A stretch of 29,283 nt of DNA from an uncultured Clostridia bacterium (GTDB taxonomy: Bacteria > Bacillota > Clostridia > Oscillospirales > Ruminococcaceae): the NCBI GenBank assembly GCA_947588775.1, contig CANPZQ010000004.1:1-29283 (forward strand). Direction: 5' to 3'. Positions 1 through 7,915 of the stretch are shown in pieces (the first letter of the stretch is position 1; every line of letters starts with the position of its first letter). A program made the translations under genes and the position numbers. A model generated the notes under the pieces. That model worked only from the letters and a program-made list of their open reading frames with translations, was not told the origin of the DNA and searched no databases.

Positions 1-126
1 GTGTTCGCCGGAATGAGCGCGATCACCGAGCAGCCCGACCCGCGCGACGTCGCCGGCTTCGACGGCTACATGCAAAGCTACAAAAAAATGCTTGACGCCG
101 AAAAAGCGGCGGTTGAGAGTTATTGA
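1..126 (+). CDS. C-terminal end of an unidentified protein (partial)
   Basis: Frame 1 is open from the window edge to a TGA at 124-126, giving 41 residues that end in a charged stretch (YKKMLDAEKAAVESY). Codon use (GCC, GGC, GAC, AAG/AAA mix) matches the neighbouring real genes and a strong hairpin follows the stop, so I treat it as the tail of a real gene whose start lies outside the window. The pattern of a proline-containing turn followed by a tyrosine-rich helix is seen at the end of FGGY-type sugar kinases, but 41 residues are too few to name it. It converges with recQ. Confidence 0.55.
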   Translation: MFAGMSAITEQPDPRDVAGFDGYMQSYKKMLDAEKAAVESY

Positions 127-147
127 CGGAAGATGCTGAATAGATTG

Positions 148-175
148 GCGGCGCACCGGGGGTGGGGTGCGCCGC
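148..175 (+). terminator. Hairpin after the partial gene, candidate terminator
   Basis: A perfect 10-bp inverted repeat (GCGGCGCACC at 148-157, GGTGCGCCGC at 166-175) encloses an 8-nt loop GGGGGTGG. It is followed on the plus strand by a modestly T-rich TGATTGATTTG. It lies between two convergent genes and could stop either. On the minus strand its loop reads CCACCCCC, which resembles the loops of the larger hairpin elements in this window, so it may be a miniature relative. Confidence 0.5.
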
Positions 176-252
176 TGATTGATTTGTAGATAAATTTGGC
201 GGGGGGGTTGTGTGGGAGAGCGCAAGTAGTGAGAAACGGGTTTGAAGAACCC

Positions 253-2532
253 TCACTCCCCCTCCTCCCCTTGTTCATCTCTCCACGGGCGTTCCGCGTT
301 GATTTTTGCGATGTCGGGCAGCGATTGGACGATGTATTCCTGCGCGAGGCGGCCGTAGGTGACGATTGTGTAGGAGCCGGTCGCGTCGCTGAGGACTTCG
401 GTCTTGATTCCGAGCTCGTCGCCGAGCATCGTAGGGCGGAAAACCGTCTGGCCGAGTATATTTTCCATCGGCTGCATGATGTTTTCCTGCTTCAAAAAAT
501 ACAGAATCGCCTTTATCGTCAGCTTTTTCGCGCCTTCGTCCGCCGAAAGCCCGTTGAGCCGCTTTGCGATTTCAGAGGCGGTTATCGGCTTGTCGGAAAA
601 CCTGAACCGCGAAAGCTCCTCCTCGCCGAGGGAAAATTCCGGCCGCTTCTGCCTGCTTTTGGGAATCGGCGCACGCTCCGGAACCGATATTCGCGGTGCC
701 TCTTCGGAGGCGTATTTTTTAATTATCTCAATAAACTCTTCGCCGTATCTTTCAAGCTTTCTTGCGCCCACTCCCGCGACGTTCAGAAACGCCTGCGGGG
801 TAGTCGGGAGCTTTGCGCACATATCCGCAAGCGACGCGTCCGCAAAAATTATATACGCGGGAACATGTTCCTCGGCGGCCTTTTCCGAGCGCAGTGCTTT
901 AAGCTCGCGAAGGAGCTCGGGGTTTATTTCCGCGTCCCCCGCGCCCGAAAACGCCGAAGACGCGCGCGCTTCGGCGGGACGCTTCTTTAAAACGCGCATC
1001 GAGAGCCGCTCATTGCCCCTAAGCACCGGGAGGCATTTTTTTGTCAGCTTTAAAATCGGATATTCGAGCCCCTCGCGGAGAACATAGCCGTTAAGTTCAA
1101 GATAGTTGATGATTTCCCTGATTTTTTCGTCCGTCCAGCCCCGCATTATCCCGAAGGTCGAAAGCCGGTTGAGGCCCGCGGAGCGGATTTTCCCGGTGTC
1201 CGCGCCCCTTAAAACCGCGCAGATTACCTTTTCGCCGTAGCGTTGGTTTGTTCTTATGATGCATGAAAGAATTTTCTGCGCGTCAACGGTTATATCCCGC
1301 TCCTCGTATTCCGAGCGGCAGTTAGAGCAATGGCCGCAGCTTTCCGGCGGGTTTTCACCGAAGTATCTCAGTATATGCGCCCGCAGGCAGCCGCTCGTGC
1401 GGCAGTAAAAGGTCATCTGCCTTAGCCGCTTCTCGTCCAGAAGCCTGAGCTCCGCAAGCTGTTCGGGGCTCAGCTCGGGGTTCGGCTCGCCGTTGTTTAT
1501 AAGATACTGCGCGGTTCTTACGTCCTGGGCCGAGTAGAGAAGTATACAGTCGGACGGCAGTCCGTCCCGCCCCGCGCGGCCCGCTTCCTGATAGTAGTTT
1601 TCGAGGTTTTTGGGCATGTTGTAGTGGATAACGAACCGAACGTTCGACTTGTCGATTCCCATTCCGAAGGCGTTTGTCGCGACGATTATAAGCGAGCGTT
1701 CATAGACAAAATCCTCCTGATTCCGCTTTCGCTCCTCGTCGCCGAGGCCGGCATGGTACTTTGTCGCTGAAAAGCCCTCCGATTGCAAAAGCGAGCAGAT
1801 TTCGTCGACGGCTTTTCTTGTTGAGCAATATACGATTCCCGACTGTTCGGGGCGTTCCCGCAAAAGGGCCAAAAGCGTCTGAGGCTTCGACGCGGGAGCC
1901 ATCACCGAAAACCAAAGATTCGGCCTGTCGAAGCCGGTTATAATCATCTCGGGCCGCCTGAGCTCGAGATAGTTCACAATGTCCTCCCGAACGCCCTTGG
2001 TCGCCGTCGCGGTAAACGCCCCGACCGGCGGCCGGCTCTCCAAAGAGGCGATAAACGACGCGATTTTAAGATAGCTCGGGCGAAAATCCTGTCCCCACTG
2101 CGAAACGCAGTGCGCCTCGTCGACAGCTACGAGCGAAACCCTGAGCTTTCGGATAACCTCCCGAAAATCCGCCGCCTCAAGGCGTTCCGGGGCGATGTAA
2201 AGTATCTTTATCTGCCCCGAGGAAAGCTCCCGGAGCGTTCGGGTATATTCGTCGTATGACAGCGAGGAGTTTAAAAACGCCGCGTTTATCCCGGACTTAA
2301 TCAGCGCGCTGACCTGGTCCTTCATAAGGGAAATGAGCGGCGAAATAACGACTGCGGTGCCGTCAAGAACCATCGCGGGAACCTGATAGCAAATCGACTT
2401 CCCCGCGCCCGTGGACATGATGCAGACAGCGTCATGCCCCGAAATAAGAGCGTCCACGGCGGCCTCCTGTCCTTCGCGGAAGCCGTCGTGGCCGAAATAT
2501 TGTTTAAGAACCTCAAATTTATCCGAGGGCAT
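253..2532 (-). CDS. recQ: ATP-dependent DNA helicase RecQ
   Basis: A 3'-5' superfamily 2 DNA helicase acting in recombination and fork repair. The 759-residue product has the RecQ order. The helicase core carries Walker A STGAGKS near residue 40 and DEAH followed by the aromatic-rich loop CVSQWGQDFRPSY. The RecQ zinc-binding cysteines (CRTSGC...CGHCSNC) and winged-helix region follow, then an HRDC domain around ADASLADMCAKLP, and a further C-terminal extension of about 130 residues as in many Firmicute RecQ proteins. I chose the ATG at 2532 because AGGTG lies 5 nt upstream; an in-frame ATG at 2550 has no ribosome site. It is last in a minus-strand run after queH, with a 39-nt gap that contains a hairpin. 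No clear terminator is visible beyond its stop. Confidence 0.96.
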   Translation of the reverse strand: MPSDKFEVLKQYFGHDGFREGQEAAVDALISGHDAVCIMSTGAGKSICYQVPAMVLDGTAVVISPLISLMKDQVSALIKSGINAAFLNSSLSYDEYTRTLRELSSGQIKILYIAPERLEAADFREVIRKLRVSLVAVDEAHCVSQWGQDFRPSYLKIASFIASLESRPPVGAFTATATKGVREDIVNYLELRRPEMIITGFDRPNLWFSVMAPASKPQTLLALLRERPEQSGIVYCSTRKAVDEICSLLQSEGFSATKYHAGLGDEERKRNQEDFVYERSLIIVATNAFGMGIDKSNVRFVIHYNMPKNLENYYQEAGRAGRDGLPSDCILLYSAQDVRTAQYLINNGEPNPELSPEQLAELRLLDEKRLRQMTFYCRTSGCLRAHILRYFGENPPESCGHCSNCRSEYEERDITVDAQKILSCIIRTNQRYGEKVICAVLRGADTGKIRSAGLNRLSTFGIMRGWTDEKIREIINYLELNGYVLREGLEYPILKLTKKCLPVLRGNERLSMRVLKKRPAEARASSAFSGAGDAEINPELLRELKALRSEKAAEEHVPAYIIFADASLADMCAKLPTTPQAFLNVAGVGARKLERYGEEFIEIIKKYASEEAPRISVPERAPIPKSRQKRPEFSLGEEELSRFRFSDKPITASEIAKRLNGLSADEGAKKLTIKAILYFLKQENIMQPMENILGQTVFRPTMLGDELGIKTEVLSDATGSYTIVTYGRLAQEYIVQSLPDIAKINAERPWRDEQGEEGE

Positions 2533-2562
2533 AATTTCACCTGCCGTCATATTTTATGAATC

Positions 2563-2587
2563 AAGCGGGGATTATCCCCGCTTTTTT
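2563..2587 (+). terminator. Hairpin plus T-run between queH and recQ
   Basis: A perfect 9-bp stem (AAGCGGGGA 2563-2571, TCCCCGCTT 2575-2583) has a 3-nt loop, and a run of six T spans 2582-2587 on the plus strand. The loop, read on the minus strand, is exactly the TAA stop codon of queH. As an intrinsic terminator it faces the plus strand, although no plus-strand gene is there. In the queH-recQ transcript it would be a hairpin preceded by A residues, which could slow readthrough or protect the mRNA end. Confidence 0.5.
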
Positions 2588-3111
2588 CTTATATATCTTT
2601 CCTCCTCCGAGAAAACGCAGCCGCAGTATTTCTGCATGTAAAGCCCGAGCTCCCGCGCGCGCTGCTGTCCCTCGCGAAAACGCGGTCTGAAATCGCGGTA
2701 TAAAAGCTTTACGCCGTATTCCGCGGCAATTTTTTCGCCGGTTTCCCGCAGGAGCTCATGATTCTGGTAGGGGCTGACAAAAAGCGTCGTGCAAAAGCTC
2801 TCGAAGCCGTTGTCGCGGGCAAATTCCGCCGCTTTTCTGAGGCGCATGTCGTAGCATACCCCGCAGCGGCTTTCAAGCCCGGGGTAAACCGCCCTTATAA
2901 ATTCCCGAAGCCCGTAATTGTCGATTACGTTAAGCTCAAGTCCGACGTCTTTGGCGTACTGAATGAGCGTGTCCCGCCGGGAGCGGTATTCGGTCACGGG
3001 GTGGATATTCGGGTTATACCAGAGCCCGACCGGCTCGATTCCCTCCCCGCGAAGGGTATCTATACAGGTAATCGAGCAGGGCGCGCAGCAGATATGCAAA
3101 AGCGTTTTCAT
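2572..3111 (-). CDS. queH: Epoxyqueuosine reductase QueH
   Basis: QueH (DUF208) reduces epoxyqueuosine to queuosine in the wobble base of GUN-decoding tRNAs, replacing the cobalamin-dependent QueG. The 179-residue length suits the family. The metal-binding cysteines are visible: HICCAPC at 6-12 (C8, C9, C12), RCGVCYDMR at 82-90 (C83, C86) and YCGC at 162-165 (C163, C165). The start follows the ligase stop by only 2 nt (TAA-TA-ATG), so it is almost certainly co-transcribed and translationally coupled with that gene. No other queuosine gene is in the window, so the pairing with an acyl-CoA ligase looks like operon convenience rather than pathway logic. Confidence 0.93.
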   Translation of the reverse strand: MKTLLHICCAPCSITCIDTLRGEGIEPVGLWYNPNIHPVTEYRSRRDTLIQYAKDVGLELNVIDNYGLREFIRAVYPGLESRCGVCYDMRLRKAAEFARDNGFESFCTTLFVSPYQNHELLRETGEKIAAEYGVKLLYRDFRPRFREGQQRARELGLYMQKYCGCVFSEEERYIRKKRG

Positions 3112-3113
3112 TA

Positions 3114-4847
3114 TTACACCTTCGCCTCGACCTTTTCGCCGCGCTTCGCGGCCTCCTCTTCCTCCAAAACGCGGTATGCGACCTTTCCGACAAGGGTGGT
3201 GGGAAGGCTTTCGCGGAACTCGATTTCGTAGGGCATGGCGTAGCGGGCGATATTTTTACGGCAGTATGCTTTTATAAGCTCGAGGGTTTCGCCGTCGGCG
3301 GCATAGCCCGCCTTCGGTACGACGAAAGCCTTTATCTTCTGCATTTTATAGGGGTCGGGAACGCCGATTACGCAGGCGAGCTGGACCGCCTCGCAGCCCT
3401 CGAGAACATTTTCAAGCTGCGAAGGGTAGACGTTGTAGCCCGAGGTTATAATCATTCTCTTTATGCGCTGGCGGAAGTAGATAAATCCGTCCTCGTCCAT
3501 AACTCCGAGGTCGCCGGTGTGGAGCCATGTCCTTCCGTCGCCGTGAACCCGAAGGGTATTGGCGGTTTCCTCGGGGTTGTCGAGGTATCCGAGCATAACC
3601 GTCGGCCCCGAGATACAGATTTCGCCCTCCTCGCCGTATGGAACCTCGATATTCGTTCCGACCTCGACGATTTTGTAGAACGTATCCGCAAAGGGCTGGC
3701 CGATTGAGCCTTCCTTATAAAGATGAAGCGGCGTTAAACAGGAGGCGGTTACGCACTCGGTGGTGCCGTAGCCCTCGCGGACGACGACGTTCGCGCCGTG
3801 GTCGCGCAGGAACTTGTCAAAGCGTTTTTTGAGCTCGGCGGTAAGGGTATCTCCCCCCGAGAAAACGCCCTTTAGACAGCTGAGGTCGGCGTTTTTCATC
3901 TCGGGCTGCCGCAAAAGTGCCTCATAGAGCGTCGGCACGCCGGCGATAAAGTTGCAGCGGTTTTTCAGAATGTCGTGGGCGTAGGTTTTCGGCGTAAAGC
4001 GCGGCACGAGCACGCATCTGCCGGCATTTGAAAGAAACGTATGTATCGAAACGCCGAGGCCGAAGCCGTGGAACACCGGCATAACCGCAAGGATTTTGTC
4101 GTCCTTGCTGTAAATCGGGTTCGCAGATATGACCTGCGCCGAGAGGGCGTTGAAGTTGAGGTTAGAGAGCAGTATTCCCTTGGTGGTGCCGGTGGTGCCG
4201 CCGCTGTAGAGAATAACGGCCGCCTCCTCGCGCTTCTTGTGGCATATATACCGCCCGGTAAAGCCCTTTCCGCGGCGGATAAATTCCTTCCATGTGATAT
4301 ATTCGCCGTTTTTCGGAAGCTTCGGCAGCTTTCTGCCCTCGGTGAGGGAATATCCGACCTTCAAAAGCGGCTTCAGCTCGTCCTTGATGGCGGCGATGAC
4401 AAGCGTTTTAAGGGTCGGAACGTTTTTGCGGATCGCCTCGAATTTCGGATAGAACTGGTCAAGGGTGAGCGCGCAGACGCTCTTGGACACATTAAGATAA
4501 AACTGTATTTCATTTTCGCTCGAGAGCGGGTGAACCATATTTGAGATTCCGCCCATAAGGTTGATTGCATAAAACATAACAACCGCCTGCGGGCAGTTGG
4601 GCATGCATACCGTTACCCGGTCGCCCGGCTTTACCCCGGCGGCGCAGAGAGCCTTCGCGCAGGCGTGAACGTCGGCCTTGAACCTTGCGTAGGTCGTGGA
4701 TTTCCCCATGAAGTCGTAAGCGATGTGGTCGGGTCTGGAGTTGGCGGCGTCCTCAACCATCTCCCACATGGTCCCCTGATAGTAATTCAGCGTTTTCGGA
4801 ACGTCGCCGTAGTTATTAAGCCACGGAGCTCTTGTTTCAGTCGGCAT
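3114..4847 (-). CDS. AMP-forming acyl-CoA synthetase (long-chain fatty acid-CoA ligase type)
   Basis: An ANL-superfamily enzyme that adenylates a carboxylic acid and transfers it to CoA. In the 577 residues I see the ATP-binding loop YSGGTTGTTKG (214-224), the A5 motif YGTTE (360-364), the A7 motif TGD (444-446) and the C-terminal catalytic lysine in LVGK (K555). Length and the N-terminal region with MPNCPQAVVMFYA suit FadD-like ligases, but the acyl substrate cannot be read from sequence. AGGAG lies 9 nt before the ATG. The promoter is at 4906-4934, and the untranslated leader contains two TTCAGCGA octamers 9 nt apart (4871-4878 and 4880-4887), a possible operator. First gene of the ligase-queH-recQ run. 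Confidence 0.9.
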   Translation of the reverse strand: MPTETRAPWLNNYGDVPKTLNYYQGTMWEMVEDAANSRPDHIAYDFMGKSTTYARFKADVHACAKALCAAGVKPGDRVTVCMPNCPQAVVMFYAINLMGGISNMVHPLSSENEIQFYLNVSKSVCALTLDQFYPKFEAIRKNVPTLKTLVIAAIKDELKPLLKVGYSLTEGRKLPKLPKNGEYITWKEFIRRGKGFTGRYICHKKREEAAVILYSGGTTGTTKGILLSNLNFNALSAQVISANPIYSKDDKILAVMPVFHGFGLGVSIHTFLSNAGRCVLVPRFTPKTYAHDILKNRCNFIAGVPTLYEALLRQPEMKNADLSCLKGVFSGGDTLTAELKKRFDKFLRDHGANVVVREGYGTTECVTASCLTPLHLYKEGSIGQPFADTFYKIVEVGTNIEVPYGEEGEICISGPTVMLGYLDNPEETANTLRVHGDGRTWLHTGDLGVMDEDGFIYFRQRIKRMIITSGYNVYPSQLENVLEGCEAVQLACVIGVPDPYKMQKIKAFVVPKAGYAADGETLELIKAYCRKNIARYAMPYEIEFRESLPTTLVGKVAYRVLEEEEAAKRGEKVEAKV

Positions 4848-4905
4848 TTCGGGATTCTCCTTAATAAAATTTCAGCGATTTCAGCGAATTGAAGTGATAT
4901 AGGAT

Positions 4906-4934
4906 AGTATACAGCGTTTTGGGGGAGATGTCAA
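4906..4934 (-). promoter_or_regulatory. Sigma-A promoter of the acyl-CoA synthetase operon
   Basis: On the minus strand TTGACA (4929-4934) is followed by a 17-nt spacer that begins TCTCCCCC, then TATACT (4906-4911). The -35 is a perfect consensus and the -10 differs at one base. Between it and the gene sit two direct TTCAGCGA octamers (4871-4887), which may bind a regulator; no known operator is recognised. Confidence 0.85.
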
Positions 4935-5113
4935 GGGGAGGGGGAAGAAAACAGGTGGCTGAAGCCGGAATTACAGGGCGTTGCTTTGGGGGATAAATAT
5001 GAATAATGCATAATAATGGCCGCACCTGTCAATTAAACAGGAGATGGAAAATCCGAAAATCGGAGCTGGGAGCGTTTTAAAAAAATGGTTTTTTATTTTG
5101 TCCCGCGGAAGGA

Positions 5114-5176
5114 GGCGCGGATTAAGAAAGGGGGGGGGTGGGGGGAACCGGCGAAGCAGCTTTCTTAATCCGCGCC
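5114..5176 (-). repeat. Intergenic hairpin element, copy F (short loop)
   Basis: A perfect 17-bp inverted repeat (arms 5114-5130 and 5160-5176, GGCGCGGATTAAGAAAG and its complement) surrounds a 29-nt loop. The plus-strand loop begins with runs of eight and six G separated by T. Read on the minus strand the junction GCTGCTTCGCCGGTTCCCCC resembles GCTGGTGCGTTGGTCCCACC of copies A and C, so I place it in the same family. It lies between the GH43 stop and the ligase promoter (a 388-nt gap) and could end GH43 transcription. Nothing else is seen in the gap. Confidence 0.7.
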
Positions 5177-5235
5177 GGGCAAAGATTAAGGCTCCGATGG
5201 CTGCGCCCCTTGCCGACGGCGCGGGCATAATTCCT

Positions 5236-6669
5236 TTACTTGCCGCGTTTTTTCCTGCCGAAGCCGACAAACCAGACTGCTGCCGCGAGGGCGCATACTC
5301 CCGCGGCTGCGAGGACGGCGGGAAGGGCGGAAGAGCCGCCGTAGGCGGGGTTTTTATCTGTGCCGAACTGCCAGCTCTCGAAGCGGAGGCTTTCGGCGTT
5401 TTTGAAAACAAAGTACAGGTCGTGAACGCCGGAGCCCGTTGACAGGTTGCAGCCGGCCGCCTCGCCGCCGAGGGAGATTTTCCCGAGTTTTTTGCCGTCG
5501 GGGCTGTCGAGGCGGATTTCCATTTTGCCGCTGTCGGCGAAAACGTCCGCCGAAAAGCTCTTCGCGCCGCCGGAGAAGTCCGCGCCGCTGACTTTTATGT
5601 ATCCGCTGCCGTCGGCGGAGGTGATATACACGTTCCCGTCGGTGACGGAGCGCATTCCGTCCGAAAAGCTCATGGTCGACGCTTGCTGCAATTCATAAGG
5701 ATTTAAATTTTCAAGCTGACTTACTCCCGCTTCGGTATGCATAATATGCGGGATAGTGCCGTCGTCGTTATATTTAAACTCCATAATCGCGGTCGACCGC
5801 TTGTTCCAGCCGCCTCTTTCAAGAAGAACGCCGTGGTAGAAGAAATAGCTGTGTCCCTTGTAGTCGATTATTCCGGGGTGAATGGTCGTCGAGTCGCCCG
5901 GCTCCATTATTACCCCGCGAAAGTCCCATGGACCCATCGGGTTTTCTGCGGTCGAATATGAAATCCCCTCGGGAACGCCGCCTGACGCGTATACAAGATA
6001 GTAAAGGCCGTTACGCTTATAAATCCACGGGCCTTCGGTATAGGAGGACGGCGCGTCGGACTGAAACGGCCTCAGCCCGAAGGCTTCGGTGGTCATCTCC
6101 TGCTGAATAATTTCGCCGTCTATTGTAATCATGTCCTCGTTGAGCTTGCAGCAGTATGCGTTCGGGTTTCCGAAATAAAGATACGCCTGCCCGTCGTCGT
6201 CAATCATCACCGTCGGGTCGATATAGAGCCAGTTCGGCCCGCAGAGAGGCCCGCCGATTGCGTCTTTAAAAGGCCCGGTAGGGCTGTCCGAAACGGCGAC
6301 GCCGATATTTCTTCCGCCCGAATTTGTAACCGTAACATATAAATAAAATTTCCCGTTTCGCTCAATGCACTGGCACGCCCACGCGCTTCCCGGGTCGGCC
6401 CATTCAAAATCCTCCGGCCGCATTATTTCACCGTGGTCGGTCCAGTTCACCATGTCGACAGTCGAATAGCACCGCCATGAGGTCATGTTGTAGAAGCCGT
6501 TGTCCTCCTCGGAATCCTCGCCGGTGTAGAGGTAAAGCCTGCCGTCGTAAACCATCGGCGCGGGGTCGGGTGTGAACGCCGTTTGGACGATGGGGTTCTC
6601 CGCGCGCGCCGCCGTGCAGAGGGCGATTGTCAGGGAAAGTGCGAGTATCAGGGACAGGAATTTTTTCAT
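5236..6669 (-). CDS. Secreted, membrane-anchored glycoside hydrolase family 43 enzyme
   Basis: GH43 enzymes are inverting arabinan/xylan-active glycosidases with a five-bladed beta-propeller. The 477-residue product has a signal peptide (MKKFLSLILALSLTIALC...ARA, about 1-23). The three expected acidic residues are D35 in TPDPAP (base), D151 in YIDPTV (pKa modulator) and E212 in YTEGPW (acid). A CBM6-like beta-sandwich follows (about 335-440, ending GVHDLYFVFKN...SWQFG). The C-terminus is a hydrophobic helix and RKKRGK tail, so the enzyme is held on the membrane rather than sorted by LPXTG. I chose the ATG at 6669 because the upstream in-frame extension lacks a signal and covers the promoter. 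Its ribosome site is weak (GGAG, 13 nt away). It diverges from the protease at 6989. Confidence 0.9.
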   Translation of the reverse strand: MKKFLSLILALSLTIALCTAARAENPIVQTAFTPDPAPMVYDGRLYLYTGEDSEEDNGFYNMTSWRCYSTVDMVNWTDHGEIMRPEDFEWADPGSAWACQCIERNGKFYLYVTVTNSGGRNIGVAVSDSPTGPFKDAIGGPLCGPNWLYIDPTVMIDDDGQAYLYFGNPNAYCCKLNEDMITIDGEIIQQEMTTEAFGLRPFQSDAPSSYTEGPWIYKRNGLYYLVYASGGVPEGISYSTAENPMGPWDFRGVIMEPGDSTTIHPGIIDYKGHSYFFYHGVLLERGGWNKRSTAIMEFKYNDDGTIPHIMHTEAGVSQLENLNPYELQQASTMSFSDGMRSVTDGNVYITSADGSGYIKVSGADFSGGAKSFSADVFADSGKMEIRLDSPDGKKLGKISLGGEAAGCNLSTGSGVHDLYFVFKNAESLRFESWQFGTDKNPAYGGSSALPAVLAAAGVCALAAAVWFVGFGRKKRGK

Positions 6670-6700
6670 GATTTCGATTACGCTCCGTGGTTTTTGTTTT

Positions 6701-6729
6701 ATTATAGCAGAGGGGGTGGGTGGTGTCAA
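6701..6729 (-). promoter_or_regulatory. Sigma-A promoter of the GH43 gene
   Basis: Minus strand: TTGACA (6724-6729), a 17-nt C-rich spacer ending CTGC, and a perfect TATAAT (6701-6706) with the extended -10 TG. Only about 30 nt separate the -10 from the ATG at 6669. The upstream flank carries a 20-nt repeat (6740-6759) found again at 27481-27500. Confidence 0.9.
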
Positions 6730-6739
6730 GTATAGAAGA

Positions 6740-6759
6740 TAGAGCGTTAGAAAGTTAGA
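6740..6759 (+). repeat. 20-nt purine-rich repeat, copy 1
   Basis: TAGAGCGTTAGAAAGTTAGA occurs here and identically at 27481-27500, followed in both by an (A/G)AATAGA-like run. It sits just upstream of the GH43 -35 box. Further on, GCTTGGGAAAAAAGCGG here (6774-6790) resembles GCTTGGGGGAAAAGCGG at 27247-27263, so the similarity covers a larger, eroded unit. Confidence 0.65.
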
Positions 6760-6925
6760 AAATAGAGGTAGCGCTTGGGAAAAAAGCGGCTTCATAATGG
6801 AGTGCCCATTCCGCCCACACCATAAAAATTCTTTGCCTGACCGTTCGACGTTACTAAACCGCTTTCCGCCTCACGCATTTTGCTTAAATACGCTCAATCG
6901 TCCACACCCCCACCCCCCATTTTCC

Positions 6926-6954
6926 TTGACATTTCCCCATAAATATGCTAAAAT
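6926..6954 (+). promoter_or_regulatory. Sigma-A promoter of the subtilisin-like protease gene
   Basis: TTGACA (6926-6931), a 17-nt spacer starting TTTCCCC and ending TATGC, and TAAAAT (6949-6954) with extended -10 TGC. The ATG is 35 nt further on. The rest of the 319-nt divergent gap (6670-6988) shows only the opposite promoter and the purine-rich repeat. Confidence 0.85.
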
Positions 6955-6988
6955 TCACATATATATCGCTTGGAAAGAGGGGCGCGCT

Positions 6989-7915
6989 ATGCGGATTTTG
7001 AGAAGGCTGGCGGCGGCGGTGTGCGCCGCGGTGATGGTCGGGACGCCGACGGCGGAGGCGGCGGGGCTGCATCTTCAGCTCGTCGACGTAAGCGCGGCGA
7101 AAAGCAGGATTTCCGAGGACCTCATCGGCCTGATTGCTTCCTCCGAGCCGAGCGTGCGCATTCCCGTCTACATCTTTCGCGATATGCTCTCCGACGAGGA
7201 GGTCGCGGGGCTTATCGCTTCGGAAACATCGACCGGCGGCTCCGGAAAAATCAATCTCTCCCTGAAAACCGAGGAGGTTCTTCGGGAAATGGACGACGAT
7301 TCGGGGAAGTATCTCAGGCTTCGTCGGGAGTTGGTCAGCAAAAAATATACCGAGGCGAACGAGGAATTCCTCAAAACGCAGCGGATTTCCGAGAAAAACG
7401 TGCTCTACAGCTCGCGCTACACCTCTACCGTAATCGTGAACGCCACTCCGGCGCAGATTTTGCGCTACGCCTCGTCGGACGACGTAGAGTGTGTCGGAAT
7501 TTTCGACGACGCAGTTCAGGTTTCCGAGCTTGACATGATTCCGGAGCAGATTAACGACGGCGCGGACGGCCCGTCTTCCGAAAAATACAACGACGGCGCG
7601 GGCTATACCGGAAAGGGCGTTATTGTCGGCGTAATCGAGGCCGAGGGCGGAAGATTCGATCCCGACGCCCCGCATCTCAGCAAAATGCCGGAAAGCCGGC
7701 TCAAATTCGTTCCGACCGTCAGAAAGGACGGCTCGGAGGTTGAATCCGTAATCTCGGACCACGCGACGAAGGTCGTTTCAATCATCGCGGGGCAGCCGGT
7801 TACTCTCGCAGGGCCGGAATCGCGCCCGACGCGACGGTTTACCAGACCGCCGTGCAGAGCACACAGGACGTTTACTACGCGTTTTCGATGCTCGCGGACA
7901 TGGGCGTTAATGTAA
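6989..7915 (+). CDS. Subtilisin-like (S8) serine protease, N-terminal part before a frameshift
   Basis: The start at 6989 follows an AGAGGGG ribosome site. The product opens with a signal peptide (MRILRRLAAAVCAAVMV..., about 1-25), then a proregion to about residue 190, then the start of an S8 fold: GKGVIVGVIEAEGG (209-220) and SDHATKVVSIIAG (256-268) with the catalytic histidine H258. Where most S8 enzymes have aspartate (V-I-D-T/S-G) this one has E217, so the charge-relay acid is altered. After TLAG (272-275) the frame runs out of homology. The protease continues in frame 1 from GIAPDATVYQT at 7816, so one base is missing in the G-run at 7811-7813; four Gs would restore the frame. The remaining codons to 7915 are out-of-frame readthrough. 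Either a real inactivating or phase-variable mutation, or a sequencing error. Confidence 0.8.
   Translation: MRILRRLAAAVCAAVMVGTPTAEAAGLHLQLVDVSAAKSRISEDLIGLIASSEPSVRIPVYIFRDMLSDEEVAGLIASETSTGGSGKINLSLKTEEVLREMDDDSGKYLRLRRELVSKKYTEANEEFLKTQRISEKNVLYSSRYTSTVIVNATPAQILRYASSDDVECVGIFDDAVQVSELDMIPEQINDGADGPSSEKYNDGAGYTGKGVIVGVIEAEGGRFDPDAPHLSKMPESRLKFVPTVRKDGSEVESVISDHATKVVSIIAGQPVTLAGPESRPTRRFTRPPCRAHRTFTTRFRCSRTWALM

Noticed and set aside
7811..7860. Programmed ribosomal frameshift in the S8 protease
   Set aside because: No slippery heptamer with a downstream pseudoknot is evident; a simple loss of one G explains the data better.
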